Positions 53,893-62,067 of a DNA stretch of 64,000 bases are shown here, piece after piece. The stretch covers positions 1 through 64,000 of the forward strand of contig JARGOG010000021.1 of the NCBI GenBank assembly GCA_029212785.1, given 5' to 3'. The first letter of the stretch is position 1. Each line of letters opens with the position of its first letter. The stretch comes from Thalassobaculaceae bacterium. Lineage in GTDB: Bacteria; Pseudomonadota; Alphaproteobacteria; Thalassobaculales; Thalassobaculaceae. A model generated the notes under the pieces. The model had not been told where the DNA came from and ran no database searches. It saw only the letters and a list, made by a program, of their open reading frames with translations. Both the position numbers and the translations under genes were made by a program.

Positions 53893-54798
53893 CTAGTGGG
53901 AAGCGGTGTCCGCCGTCTTCTCCGACACCGCCTCCAGGAACTCTTCCAGGGTCTCCGGACCGCCGTCGATGAAGCGCTCACGGAGGCCGAGATCGGCGAC
54001 CCACATTTGGCGATCACGGGTGCCGAGCGCGGTCGAGGGCTCTAATCCCAGGTCGCGCAGGGTGTCGGCGACGCTGTCCATCTCGATCGCTCGGCGTTTG
54101 CCGTGCACCGCCATGCGGCCCATGTGATACGTCGCCAGCGCGCGCCAGTCCGTATCCGGGAAGGTCGATTGAATTGATGCCAGCACCCGGTCGGCGACAC
54201 CGGCCCGGTCGGCGGCGACCAGGCTCTCGCACAGGATCGCCTCGATGCCCTTCATGAAGACCGAGCGGGCCATCTTGATGGTCGAGGCCTGGCCGACGGT
54301 GTCACCGACGACCTCCACGGTCATCCCGAAGGACCGCAGGTTCTCCGCCGCCGCTTCGGCCGCCTCGCCGGCCAGCAGCATCGGCACCAGATGGCCGCGC
54401 CCCGGCACGGTGTCCATCACCGCCACGTCCACGTAGCGGGCGGCGGAGGCGCCCTCCACCGCTTTGGCCGCCTTCACCTTCTTCCCCGGCGAGCAGGAGT
54501 TGAGGTCGAGATAGAGCTGGCCCTGGCGCAGATGCGGGGCGGCCGCCTCGGCCGCCTCCAGCGCACGTTCGGAAGTGACGGTGGAGAGGATCAGGTCGGC
54601 CTCGCCGACGGCCGCCGCGGACGTGAGGCAGGCTTTCGCTCCAAAGCTCTCGGCCTTGGCCACCCAGGCGTCCCGGGTGGCGGGATCGCCGGCCAGGAGA
54701 TCGTAGGCGGCGACCGACTTGGCGCCGGCACCGAGCATGCCCTGACCGATCTGCGGCCCGGCCTCGCCGAAGCCGATGAAGGCGAGATTCATGCTCAT
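53893..54798 (-). CDS. NAD(P)-binding oxidoreductase with DUF1932 C-terminal domain
   Basis: 301 residues of the 6-phosphogluconate-dehydrogenase-like superfamily. Rossmann motif LAFIGFGEAGPQIGQGMLGAG at the N-terminus; ADLILSTVTSERALEAAEAAAPHL and YVDVAVMDTVPGRG continue that domain. The Lys of VGQASTIKMARSVFMKG is the likely catalytic residue. The C-terminal helical part (WRALATYHMGRMAVHGKRRAIEM) is DUF1932. Its start overlaps the CoA-transferase stop by 4 bases. Probably oxidises a beta-hydroxy acid in the same pathway as its neighbours. Confidence 0.88.
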   Translation of the reverse strand: MSMNLAFIGFGEAGPQIGQGMLGAGAKSVAAYDLLAGDPATRDAWVAKAESFGAKACLTSAAAVGEADLILSTVTSERALEAAEAAAPHLRQGQLYLDLNSCSPGKKVKAAKAVEGASAARYVDVAVMDTVPGRGHLVPMLLAGEAAEAAAENLRSFGMTVEVVGDTVGQASTIKMARSVFMKGIEAILCESLVAADRAGVADRVLASIQSTFPDTDWRALATYHMGRMAVHGKRRAIEMDSVADTLRDLGLEPSTALGTRDRQMWVADLGLRERFIDGGPETLEEFLEAVSEKTADTASH

Positions 54799-56018
54799 CC
54801 GATTGCTCCTGTGTCCCTGAAGGCCCGGATCGCGGCCGGATCGTAGCCAAGTTCGGCGAGCAGGGTGTCGGTATCGCCGCCAAGCTCGGGGCCGGGCCGT
54901 TTCGGCGGAGTGGAGCCGGAATTGCGGATCGGATGGGCGACCATCCGGAACGCTTCCTCAAGCCCGAGTGCCGCGCCGTTCGGGGGTGGTGGAAAATGAT
55001 GGATGCCGTCGCGCTCGGCGACGAAGGGATTGTCCATGGCAGCGTCGATGTCGAGGATCGGCGAGGCCGGGACCGAGCCGCCGAACTCCACCATCCATTC
55101 GGCGGTGGTCTTTGCGCTAAGAGCCTCGTCCAGGATCTCCTGGATGGCCGGACGCTCGGCGAAGCGGGCCTTGAAGGAGACGAAGCGCGGATCCGTCGCC
55201 AGCTCCGGGCGACCGATCTTCTGGCACAGCGCCGGCCAGAACTTCTCCTTGTTGCACATCAGGTAGATCCAGCCGTCCTTGGTCTTGAAAGTCTGACACG
55301 GGGTCAGGGACGGATGGGCCGAGCGCGGCAGGCGGTCCTGCACATGGCCGGCGTTCAGGTACCAGGTCGAAAGATAGGTGACCGTGTGCAGGGCCAGATC
55401 GAACAGGCTGACATCGACGTCGCGGCCCTCGCCGGTGGTCCGGGCCTGGATGATCGCCGACGACACGCCGAAGGCCATGGTCACGCCGGTCATCAGGTCG
55501 ACGACCGAAAGGCCGAAGCGGCTCGGCGGCGATCCGGGCTCGCCGGTGACCGAAAACCACCCGGCCTCGGCTTGCATCAGATAGTCGTAGCCGGGCCAGG
55601 TCTTGCGTGGTCCATCGCGGCCATAGGCCGACAGATGGGCGCAGACGATCTTCGGGTTCACCTCCCGCAGGCTCGCATAGTCGAGGCCGAGCTTCTCCGG
55701 TACGTCGCCGCGCAGATTGTTGGTGACAGCGTCGGCGGTGGCGGCCAGTTCCCGGAAGATCCGCCGGCCCTCCTCGCTGCGCAGGTCGAGGGCGACGCTG
55801 CGCTTGTTGAGGTTGAACGAGTGGAAGAACTGGCTCTGCTTGCCGTCCTCGTCGAAGAAATACGGGCCGACGGCGCGCGACATGTCGCCGCCATCGGCCG
55901 GATTCTCGACCTTGATGACCTCGGCGCCCTGGTTGGCGAGATACATGGTGCCGAACGGGCCGGCACCATATTGCTCGACAGCCAGAATACGCACGCCTTC
56001 CAGCGGTTGACCCGCCAT
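54795..56018 (-). CDS. Class III (CaiB/BaiF) CoA-transferase
   Basis: 407 residues. Opening LEGVRILAVEQYGAGPFGTMYLANQGAEVIKVENP, catalytic Asp in WPGYDYLMQAEAGWFSVTGE and CoA-binding VDLMTGVTMAFGVSSAI. The C-terminal TTAEWMVEFGGSVPASPILDI is the normal dimer swap region. Third gene of a four-gene operon (57427 leftwards): 60 bases after the dehydrogenase and overlapping the DUF1932 gene by 4. It should activate the organic acid handled by that operon; the acid is unknown. Confidence 0.93.
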   Translation of the reverse strand: MAGQPLEGVRILAVEQYGAGPFGTMYLANQGAEVIKVENPADGGDMSRAVGPYFFDEDGKQSQFFHSFNLNKRSVALDLRSEEGRRIFRELAATADAVTNNLRGDVPEKLGLDYASLREVNPKIVCAHLSAYGRDGPRKTWPGYDYLMQAEAGWFSVTGEPGSPPSRFGLSVVDLMTGVTMAFGVSSAIIQARTTGEGRDVDVSLFDLALHTVTYLSTWYLNAGHVQDRLPRSAHPSLTPCQTFKTKDGWIYLMCNKEKFWPALCQKIGRPELATDPRFVSFKARFAERPAIQEILDEALSAKTTAEWMVEFGGSVPASPILDIDAAMDNPFVAERDGIHHFPPPPNGAALGLEEAFRMVAHPIRNSGSTPPKRPGPELGGDTDTLLAELGYDPAAIRAFRDTGAIG

Positions 56019-56078
56019 GGCCTTCTCCTCAGTCCGTCTCCTGCCCGGTATGGTCTTCTTTTTGGTCTTGAGGCCTGT

Positions 56079-56990
56079 TCAGGCCTTCGGGCCCTTGAGC
56101 TTCACGGCGTTGATTTTCTCCAGGTACTCGATGGTCGCCTCGTGGTTCGTTTCAGGCATGACCTCGTTGTACTTGGTCCAGATCTGGTTCAGCTCGTGCA
56201 GCAGCGGCGCGAACATGTCCTGGTCACCGGCGAGGCCGGCGGCGATGCCGATATCCTTGGCCATCAGCGCGGTCGCGAAGCCAGAATTGTAGGTCCGCGG
56301 CAGCACCGACTGGTGATACTTGCGTTCGGTCGAGGAGTTGCGGCCGGTCGAGACGTTCAGGATGTCGACCATGGCGGCCGGATCCAGACCGAACTTCTGG
56401 CCGATCAGCAGTGCCTCGTTCGCCGCGGTCAGGCCGACGGCGGACAGATAGTTGTTCAGGCACTTCATCGCGTGGCCTGTGCCGAGCGGGCCGCAGCGGA
56501 AGATGTTCTTCCCCGTCGCCTCGAAGAACGGCATGACCTTGGCCAGCGCCGCCTCGTCGGAGCAGCCAACCATGATGGAGAGCGTCGCCTTGTCGGCGCC
56601 GGTCACGCCGCCGGAGACCGGCGCGTCGATCAGGGTCACGCCCTTGGCATGCAGTTCGTCGCCGAGCTCGCGGGTGCCCATCGGGGCGGACGAGCTCATG
56701 TCGACGACGATCTTGCCCTCGGCGAAACCGGAGGCGAGGTTGTCGCCGTCGCCGAAGCAGATCCGGCGGACCACCTTGCCGTCGGGAACGATGGTCACGA
56801 GAACGTCCGACATCTCGGACAGGGCGGCGAGGCTGGGCGCCCGCTTGGCGTCGAACTCATCGGCGAAACGGCCGAGCTTGTCCTGGTCGAGGTCGAAGAC
56901 CGCGATATCGACGCCGGCCTGTTTCGCGTTGCGGGCCATCGGCCAACCCATGTTGCCGATGCCGATCCACCCGACGGTGATGTCGGACAT
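56079..56990 (-). CDS. 3-hydroxyisobutyrate dehydrogenase-like NAD-binding protein
   Basis: 303 residues. NAD motif GWIGIGNMGWPMARNAKQAGVDIAVFDLD, substrate-binding VDMSSSAPMGTRELGDEL and DAPVSGGVTGADKATLSIMVG, catalytic Lys in GTGHAMKCLNNYLSAVG. All residues of the beta-hydroxyacid dehydrogenase family are intact. It belongs to the operon led by the carboxymuconolactone decarboxylase-like gene, 53 bases downstream of it. Likely substrate is a 3-hydroxy acid; 3-hydroxyisobutyrate itself cannot be asserted. Confidence 0.9.
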   Translation of the reverse strand: MSDITVGWIGIGNMGWPMARNAKQAGVDIAVFDLDQDKLGRFADEFDAKRAPSLAALSEMSDVLVTIVPDGKVVRRICFGDGDNLASGFAEGKIVVDMSSSAPMGTRELGDELHAKGVTLIDAPVSGGVTGADKATLSIMVGCSDEAALAKVMPFFEATGKNIFRCGPLGTGHAMKCLNNYLSAVGLTAANEALLIGQKFGLDPAAMVDILNVSTGRNSSTERKYHQSVLPRTYNSGFATALMAKDIGIAAGLAGDQDMFAPLLHELNQIWTKYNEVMPETNHEATIEYLEKINAVKLKGPKA

Positions 56991-57043
56991 GTCTTTCTCC
57001 GTTGCTCGTTGGTGTTCTTGGGATGGGGTGCGGGTGATGGGGA

Positions 57044-57427
57044 TCAGTCGAGCCCCATCTCCTTGAACACCTCACGGGCGTTGCGGAAGGCGTCGATCGC
57101 CGCCGGCACGCCGCAATAGATGGCGGTCTGCAGGAAGATTTCCTTGATGTCGTCCTTGGTTAGGCCGTTGTTGATGGCGCCGCGGATGTGCAGACGCAGT
57201 TCGTGGCTGCGGCCGAGCGCCACCAGCATGCCGAGGTTCAGCATCGAACGTTGCTGACGGTTCAGGCCCGGCCGGCCCCAGACCTCGCCCCAGCAGTACT
57301 CGGTGACGAGTTCCTGCATCGGCATGTTGAAGTCGTCGGCGGATGCGATCGACTTGTCGACATACTCTGCACCCAGCACTTCGCGGCGGTTCTTCAGACC
57401 GGCCTCGAACATGGCCTTGTCGCTCAT
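57044..57427 (-). CDS. Carboxymuconolactone decarboxylase (PcaC/AhpD-like) protein
   Basis: 127 residues, the length of PcaC. EYVDKSIASADDFNMPMQELVTEYCWGEVWGRPGLNRQQRSMLNLGMLVALGRSHEL and AINNGLTKDDIKEIFLQTAIYCGVPAAIDAFR in outline match 4-carboxymuconolactone decarboxylase. The Cys-x-x-Cys of AhpD peroxidase relatives is absent, so a decarboxylase or related reaction is likely. First gene of the leftward operon; GGAGG lies before the ATG, and the palindrome at 57443 is 15 bases upstream of the start. Confidence 0.88.
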   Translation of the reverse strand: MSDKAMFEAGLKNRREVLGAEYVDKSIASADDFNMPMQELVTEYCWGEVWGRPGLNRQQRSMLNLGMLVALGRSHELRLHIRGAINNGLTKDDIKEIFLQTAIYCGVPAAIDAFRNAREVFKEMGLD

Positions 57428-57442
57428 GGTACTTCCTCCGAT

Positions 57443-57452
57443 TTGTATACAA
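57443..57452. promoter_or_regulatory. GntR-type operator candidate before the decarboxylase operon
   Basis: TTGTATACAA, a perfect 10-base palindrome lying 15 bases upstream of the decarboxylase start codon. This form matches known operators of FadR-subfamily GntR regulators (TTGTATACAA class). Binding here would block transcription initiation or the leader of the four-gene operon. No GntR gene sits beside it; the nearest in this window is at 19527, too far to assume. Confidence 0.5.
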
Positions 57453-57628
57453 GATTGGCCCAGACCCTAGACCTGACGCGCGTCGGCGCCAAGATAGGAA
57501 GGGTGGTAAGGCGGGTTTCGCCCCTTCGATGGCGGGTTTGGGACGACAAAGTCCCGTTCGTGCGTCTAGGGTGCGCACCGCTCGACGACACGCAACCCCC
57601 GTTTTTGGGGGTGCGACAACTGGCTGAG

Positions 57629-58069
57629 ATGACGACCATGGCGCCCGAGGGACCGATGAGCTTCACGATCGACGAACCGCGCGCGGCGGAGACGACCGAG
57701 GTGGTGGACGCCCTTTACACGGTGCGGATCAACACGCTGGTTGTGGATTTCCAGATCGGCATTCATGCCCACGAGCAGGGTGTCCGGCAGCGCGTGCGGG
57801 TCGACATTGCCGTCGATGTGGTGCGGCCCGACGGCGGTTTCCATGAGGATTACGCCCGGGTTTATTGCTACGAACGCATCGTCAAGGCGGTCCGCGCGCT
57901 GGCTGGCGGCGGCCATGTGAAGCTGGTCGAGACCCTTGCCGACCGGGTCGCCGAAATCTGCCTGGCCGACGAGCGCGCCAAGCGGGCCGAAGTGACGATC
58001 TCCAAGCTCGACGTGTTCCACGATGCCGAAAGCGTCGGCGTGACGGTGGTGCGCCGCCGGGTGAACTAG
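57629..58069 (+). CDS. folB: Dihydroneopterin aldolase family protein
   Basis: 146 residues, FolB/FolX fold of folate and pterin metabolism. Core: VDALYTVRINTLVVDFQIGIHAHEQGVRQRVRVDIAVDVVRPDG, YCYERIVKAVRALAGGG, and the C-terminal HVKLVETLADRVAEICLADERAKRAEVTISKLDVFHDAESVG with the conserved Glu and Lys (SKLDVF). Length and sequence fit the FolB branch. The start is uncertain: ATG at 57629, 57638 or 57656 are all in frame. It is divergent from the decarboxylase operon and followed by the pirin gene. Confidence 0.82.
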   Translation: MTTMAPEGPMSFTIDEPRAAETTEVVDALYTVRINTLVVDFQIGIHAHEQGVRQRVRVDIAVDVVRPDGGFHEDYARVYCYERIVKAVRALAGGGHVKLVETLADRVAEICLADERAKRAEVTISKLDVFHDAESVGVTVVRRRVN

Positions 58070-58132
58070 TTGCCTGCTCCTCCGTCGGCCCTGATTGGCG
58101 TATGATGGCGGCGGATTAGGGAGTGGCCGGCC

Positions 58133-59053
58133 ATGAGCACGCTGCAGGAACTTGACCCGGACTGCTACGACGCCGAAAACCCGGACGCCGTCGATTTGAC
58201 GATCGTCCCCCGCGCCCGCGACATCGGCGGGTTCGAGGTGCGACGCGCCTTGCCGTCGGCCAAGCGGCAGATGATCGGCCCCTTCATCTTCTGGGACCAG
58301 ATGGGTCCGGCCGCCTTCCCGATCGGGGAGGGGGTCAACGTCCGCCCGCACCCGCATATCGGGCTTGCGACCCTGACCTATCTCTTCGACGGCGAGATCC
58401 ATCACCGTGACAGCCTCGGTTCGTCGCAGCCGATCCGACCGGGCGAGGTCAACCTGATGACTGCCGGCAAAGGCATCGTCCATTCCGAGCGCATGGATGA
58501 CGCGGTCAAGGCGATGGGGCCGAACCTGTTCGGCATCCAGTCCTGGATCGCCCTGCCGAAATCCAGCGAGGAAACCGCACCCGCCTTCGAGCACCGCGCC
58601 CAGACGGAACTGCCGACGCTGGAGGCCGAGGGCAAGGCGGTGCGCATCGTCGCCGGCTCGATGTGGGGTGCTGCCTCGCCGGTCACGACCTTCTCGGAGA
58701 TGATCTATGCCGACGTGGCGCTGGAGACCGGCGCGAAGCTGCCGATCCCGGCGGAGCATGAGGAACGGGCGATCTATGTCGCCGAGGGCACGGTGATCGT
58801 CTCCGGCGACCGCTTCGAATGTGGTCAGCTTCTGGTTCTGCACCCCGGCGACCCGGTCACCGTGGAGGCGGCCAGCCGGGCCCGCATTCAGGTGCTCGGT
58901 GGCGAGCCGATGGACGGTCCGCGCTTCATCTGGTGGAATTTCGTGCACTCCTCGAAGGATCGGATTGAGGCGGCCAAGGCGGACTGGAAGGCCGGCCGGT
59001 TCGACGTCGTTCCCGACGATACCGAGGAGTTCATCCCGCTGCCGGAGAAGTGA
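58133..59053 (+). CDS. Pirin family protein
   Basis: 306-residue bicupin. The metal-binding His residues are in VNVRPHPHIGLATLTYLFDGEIHHRDSLGS and GKGIVHSERM, and the second cupin has VSGDRFECGQLLVLHPGD. Pirins of this type bind Fe and can act as quercetinase or regulators. It starts 63 bases after folB. Between this gene and the convergent SDR lies a nested palindrome (59108-59160), probably the transcript end. Confidence 0.9.
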   Translation: MSTLQELDPDCYDAENPDAVDLTIVPRARDIGGFEVRRALPSAKRQMIGPFIFWDQMGPAAFPIGEGVNVRPHPHIGLATLTYLFDGEIHHRDSLGSSQPIRPGEVNLMTAGKGIVHSERMDDAVKAMGPNLFGIQSWIALPKSSEETAPAFEHRAQTELPTLEAEGKAVRIVAGSMWGAASPVTTFSEMIYADVALETGAKLPIPAEHEERAIYVAEGTVIVSGDRFECGQLLVLHPGDPVTVEAASRARIQVLGGEPMDGPRFIWWNFVHSSKDRIEAAKADWKAGRFDVVPDDTEEFIPLPEK

Positions 59054-59107
59054 GGCCGGCTCCCGCGCTCTTTCAAATTTATTTTTTCAATCTCGAGCAA
59101 ACCCGAC

Positions 59108-59160
59108 TTCCTGGACGTGTCACGTATCCCTGGACCCGGTCCGGGGATACGTCCGGGAAA
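59108..59160. repeat. Nested palindrome between the pirin and SDR genes
   Basis: An inner arm of 14 bases (59123-59136, CGTATCCCTGGACC) pairs with 59138-59151 with one mismatch around a single C. An outer arm TTCCTGGAC (59108-59116) pairs 8 of 9 with GTCCGGGAA (59152-59160). It lies between convergent genes and could act as a bidirectional terminator; the sequence also looks like a dispersed palindromic repeat. Confidence 0.55.
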
Positions 59161-59193
59161 TCGGACCGGATTGGATGAGGTGCCGCGGGAAAC

Positions 59194-59952
59194 CTACCCC
59201 ACCCGCACCATCGCCCCGTCGACCGGGATCGCCGCGCCGCTGATGTAGCGGGCGAGCGGCGAGGCCAGGAACACCATCAGGATCGCCAGATCCTCCGGCT
59301 CGCCGAAATATCCCGCCGGAATGTAGCGGTCGATAAAGGCCTGCCGACTCTCCTCGGTCGGATGCAGCCGGTTGTCGATCTGCTCGGAATGGATCCGGCC
59401 GGGAGCGATTGTGTTGACGGTGATCCCGAAGGGCGCCAGCTCCAGCGACATCGTGCGCGACCAGGACTGCAGCGCCGCCTTGGCCGGCATGGCGGCGTTC
59501 ATCGAGCTGCCGACCATGGCACCGGTGACGTTGATGATGCGGCCCCAGCGGCGCTCCTTCATGCCGGGCACGACCGCCGCCGACAGCCGCCGCGCCGCCT
59601 CGAAGTTCAGCTTGAAGGACGCCTCCCAAAACGCCTCGTCCCACGGATCCTCCATCGGGCGCGAGCCGCCGGCATTGTTGATCAGGATGTCGACCGCACC
59701 GCCGGCCGCGTCCAGGGCGCGATCGGCGATACCGGCGCAGCCCACGACGCTGTCAAGGTCGCCGGTCACTGCCACGGGTGCTGGGGCACCGGCTTTCACC
59801 ACGTCATCGATCACAGCCTGAAGAGCGGCTTCCCTGCGGCCATGGATGATCACCTTCGCCCCTTCACGGGCCAGAAGAAGGGCGGCCGACCGTCCGATGC
59901 CGGAGGAGGCGCCGGAAATCAGGGCGGTCTTGTCGGAGAGAAGGAGATCCAT
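59194..59952 (-). CDS. Short-chain dehydrogenase/reductase-like protein lacking catalytic Tyr
   Basis: 252 residues. The NAD(P) motif GASSGIG (14-20) and structural NNAG (92-95) are present, as is the Lys of the SDR active site (MPAK, Lys158). But at the position of the catalytic Tyr (four residues before Lys) there is Ala154, and the Ser region reads NVTGAMVG (141-148), with no Ser there. The C-terminus (GYFGEPEDLAILMVFLASPLARYISGAAIPVDGAM) is typical. The ATG at 59952 follows GAGGA; an upstream extension to 60120 has no signal. Divergent from the SMP-30 gene, 166 bases away. Confidence 0.82.
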   Translation of the reverse strand: MDLLLSDKTALISGASSGIGRSAALLLAREGAKVIIHGRREAALQAVIDDVVKAGAPAPVAVTGDLDSVVGCAGIADRALDAAGGAVDILINNAGGSRPMEDPWDEAFWEASFKLNFEAARRLSAAVVPGMKERRWGRIINVTGAMVGSSMNAAMPAKAALQSWSRTMSLELAPFGITVNTIAPGRIHSEQIDNRLHPTEESRQAFIDRYIPAGYFGEPEDLAILMVFLASPLARYISGAAIPVDGAMVRVG

Positions 59953-60118
59953 GTGGGTATCCTCAGATCTGGTGTCCGGGAGCGACAGGCCTGCTCCATA
60001 GCCTATCGGGCGCATCATGCCCAAAGCGACCGTCATCCGATCATGCCGGTTCGGCAAGACCGCTTTGCGCGTGCCCGTCTTTTCCGCGATCCGGGGGCGG
60101 AGTACAGTCCGACCCATC

Positions 60119-61105
60119 ATGGATTTTCAAATCACCCCCGATACCGTCTCGTTCTTCGGTCATGGCCTCAGCCGCCCGGAATGTGTCGCCTGTACTGCGG
60201 CTGGCGCGATCTGGGTCAGTCATGCCCTGGCGACAGGCGGCGGCGGCGTGGCCCGGCTCGACGCCGACGGCACCCCGCACACGATCGTCGCATCCGATGG
60301 CGCGCCCGCCGACTTCATGCCAAACGGCTGGTCGATGGCGCCGGACGGTTCCTTCCTGATCGCCAATCTCGGTGACAGCGGCGGCGCCTGGCAGCTCTTC
60401 CCCGACGGATCCTGCAAGCCGGTGCTGCTGGAGATCGACGGCTACAAGGTGCCCCCGGTCAATTTCGTCCATCTGGACGAGGAGGGTCGGGTCTGGATTT
60501 CGATCAGCACCTGGCGCATCCCGCGCGACCGGGCCATGCATCGCGAGGTCGCCGACGGATTCGTCATCCTGATGGACGCGATCGACCGGCCGGATACCGC
60601 GCGCATCGTCGCCGACGGCATCGGCTACACCAACGAGGTCAAGGTCGACCCGACGGGCCGCTGGCTCTACGTCAACGAGACCATGGCCCGGCGGCTGTCC
60701 CGCTTCGAACTCAAGGGCGACGGGCTCGGCACCCGGCAGACGGTGGTGGACTACATCGACGCGGTGATCCCCGACGGGTTCGAATTCGACGTGGAGGGCG
60801 GGGTGTGGTGTGCCAGCGTGATGAGCAACCGCCTGGTGCGCGTGGCGCCGGATACCAGCCAGCATGTGATCCTTGAAGATTGCGATCCCGCGGAGATGGC
60901 CGATGCCATGACCCGCTGGCGCGACGGCGGCTACAGCCGCGACGACCTGATGATCGGTGCGAAGCGGTCGCTGAAGAACATCGCGAGCATCACGTTCGGC
61001 GGACCGGACCTGAAGACGGTCTATTGCGGCTCGCTTGCCGGCGAGGGGCTGGTGACATTCCGCTCCCCGGTGGCCGGCGCCGTGCCGCCCCACTGGACAT
61101 TCTGA
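60119..61105 (+). CDS. SMP-30/gluconolactonase family lactonase
   Basis: 328 residues of the six-bladed beta-propeller SMP-30/LRE family. Metal-site residues expected of the family are seen as Glu in LSRPECVACTA, Asn in GIGYTNEVKVDPTGRWLYVNE and Asp in AVIPDGFEFDVEGGVWCAS. Family members hydrolyse lactones. ATG 60119 begins the propeller (MDFQITPDTVSFFGHGLSRPE). It leads the operon with the HMG-CoA-lyase-like and CoA-transferase genes, 17 bases before the former. Confidence 0.85.
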   Translation: MDFQITPDTVSFFGHGLSRPECVACTAAGAIWVSHALATGGGGVARLDADGTPHTIVASDGAPADFMPNGWSMAPDGSFLIANLGDSGGAWQLFPDGSCKPVLLEIDGYKVPPVNFVHLDEEGRVWISISTWRIPRDRAMHREVADGFVILMDAIDRPDTARIVADGIGYTNEVKVDPTGRWLYVNETMARRLSRFELKGDGLGTRQTVVDYIDAVIPDGFEFDVEGGVWCASVMSNRLVRVAPDTSQHVILEDCDPAEMADAMTRWRDGGYSRDDLMIGAKRSLKNIASITFGGPDLKTVYCGSLAGEGLVTFRSPVAGAVPPHWTF

Positions 61106-61122
61106 CAAACGGAGGAAACGAA

Positions 61123-62061
61123 ATGACACAGGTTCGCAAGGTGGAGGTGACCGAAGTCGGCCCCCGCGACGGCCTGCAAGCCGAGAAGCGGATGATTCCG
61201 GCGGCGGAGAAGATCGCGCTGATCAACCGGCTGATCGATGCCGGCGTGCCGCGGATCGAGGCGACGTCCTTCGTGTCGCCCAAGGCGGTGCCGCAGCTTG
61301 CCGACGCGGCGGAGGTCATGGCCGGCATCGACCGGTCGAAGGGCGCGATCATCGCCACTTTGGTCCCGAACGGCCGCGGCGCCATCCGGGCCGCCGAGTG
61401 CGAGGTCGACGAGATGGTGGTCTTCGTGTCGGCCTCCGAAAGCCACAACAAGAAGAACGTCAACCGTTCGATCGAGGAGTCGCTCAAGGGCTTCGAAGAG
61501 GTCGCGCGGATTGCCGAGGACGCCAAGATCCCGGTGCACGGTGCCATCGCCACCGCCTTCGGCTGCCCGTTCGAAGGCAATGTGCCGGCGAGCCAGCTGG
61601 CGATGATCGCCAAGCGGTATCAGGACATGGGCTTCGTCGGCATGACCTTCGGCGACACCACCGGCATGGCGACGCCGCCGACGGTGCGGGCCGGCGTGGC
61701 GGCGGTGCGCGAGGCCGCCCCGAAGCTGACCATGGGCCTGCATTTCCACAACACCCGCGGTATCGGTCTCGCCAATGTCATGGCCGGGCTCGATGAGGGA
61801 ATCGACAAGTACGAGAGCTCTTTCGGCGGCACCGGCGGCTGCCCGTTCGCGCCGGGGGCGACCGGCAACATCTGCACCGAGGATCTGATCTACCTGCTGC
61901 ACGAGATGGGCATCGAGACGGGCATCGATCTGCGCCAGCTCATGGCCATCGCCTGCGACGTGGAGACGGTCGTCGGCCACGCCCTGCCGGGCCAGGTGAT
62001 GCGCGCCGGGCAACGCCTGGACCTGCACGACATGGACGCCGTCCGCACCGCCGAGGGGTAA
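61123..62061 (+). CDS. HMG-CoA lyase-like (HMGL family) aldolase
   Basis: 312 residues. Opening VEVTEVGPRDGLQAEKRMIPAAEKIALI with the catalytic Arg-Asp pair, the metal-binding HFHNTRGIGLANVMAGLDEGI (His residues) and the lyase signature FGGTGGCPFAPGATGNICTEDLIYLL with its conserved Cys. The length and order are those of hydroxymethylglutaryl-CoA lyase; in such operons the true substrate may be another 3-hydroxy-acyl-CoA. GGAGG precedes the ATG. It is followed by a CoA-transferase gene 6 bases later. Confidence 0.93.
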   Translation: MTQVRKVEVTEVGPRDGLQAEKRMIPAAEKIALINRLIDAGVPRIEATSFVSPKAVPQLADAAEVMAGIDRSKGAIIATLVPNGRGAIRAAECEVDEMVVFVSASESHNKKNVNRSIEESLKGFEEVARIAEDAKIPVHGAIATAFGCPFEGNVPASQLAMIAKRYQDMGFVGMTFGDTTGMATPPTVRAGVAAVREAAPKLTMGLHFHNTRGIGLANVMAGLDEGIDKYESSFGGTGGCPFAPGATGNICTEDLIYLLHEMGIETGIDLRQLMAIACDVETVVGHALPGQVMRAGQRLDLHDMDAVRTAEG

Positions 62062-62067
62062 GCATAC

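Noticed and set aside
54933-57119. 728-residue plus-strand frame opposite the CoA-transferase and dehydrogenase genes
   Set aside because: Spans the intergenic gap and two intact minus-strand genes without any recognisable motif.
57343-57627. 94-residue frame across the operator region
   Set aside because: Arg-rich composition, overlaps the decarboxylase start and palindrome; no support.
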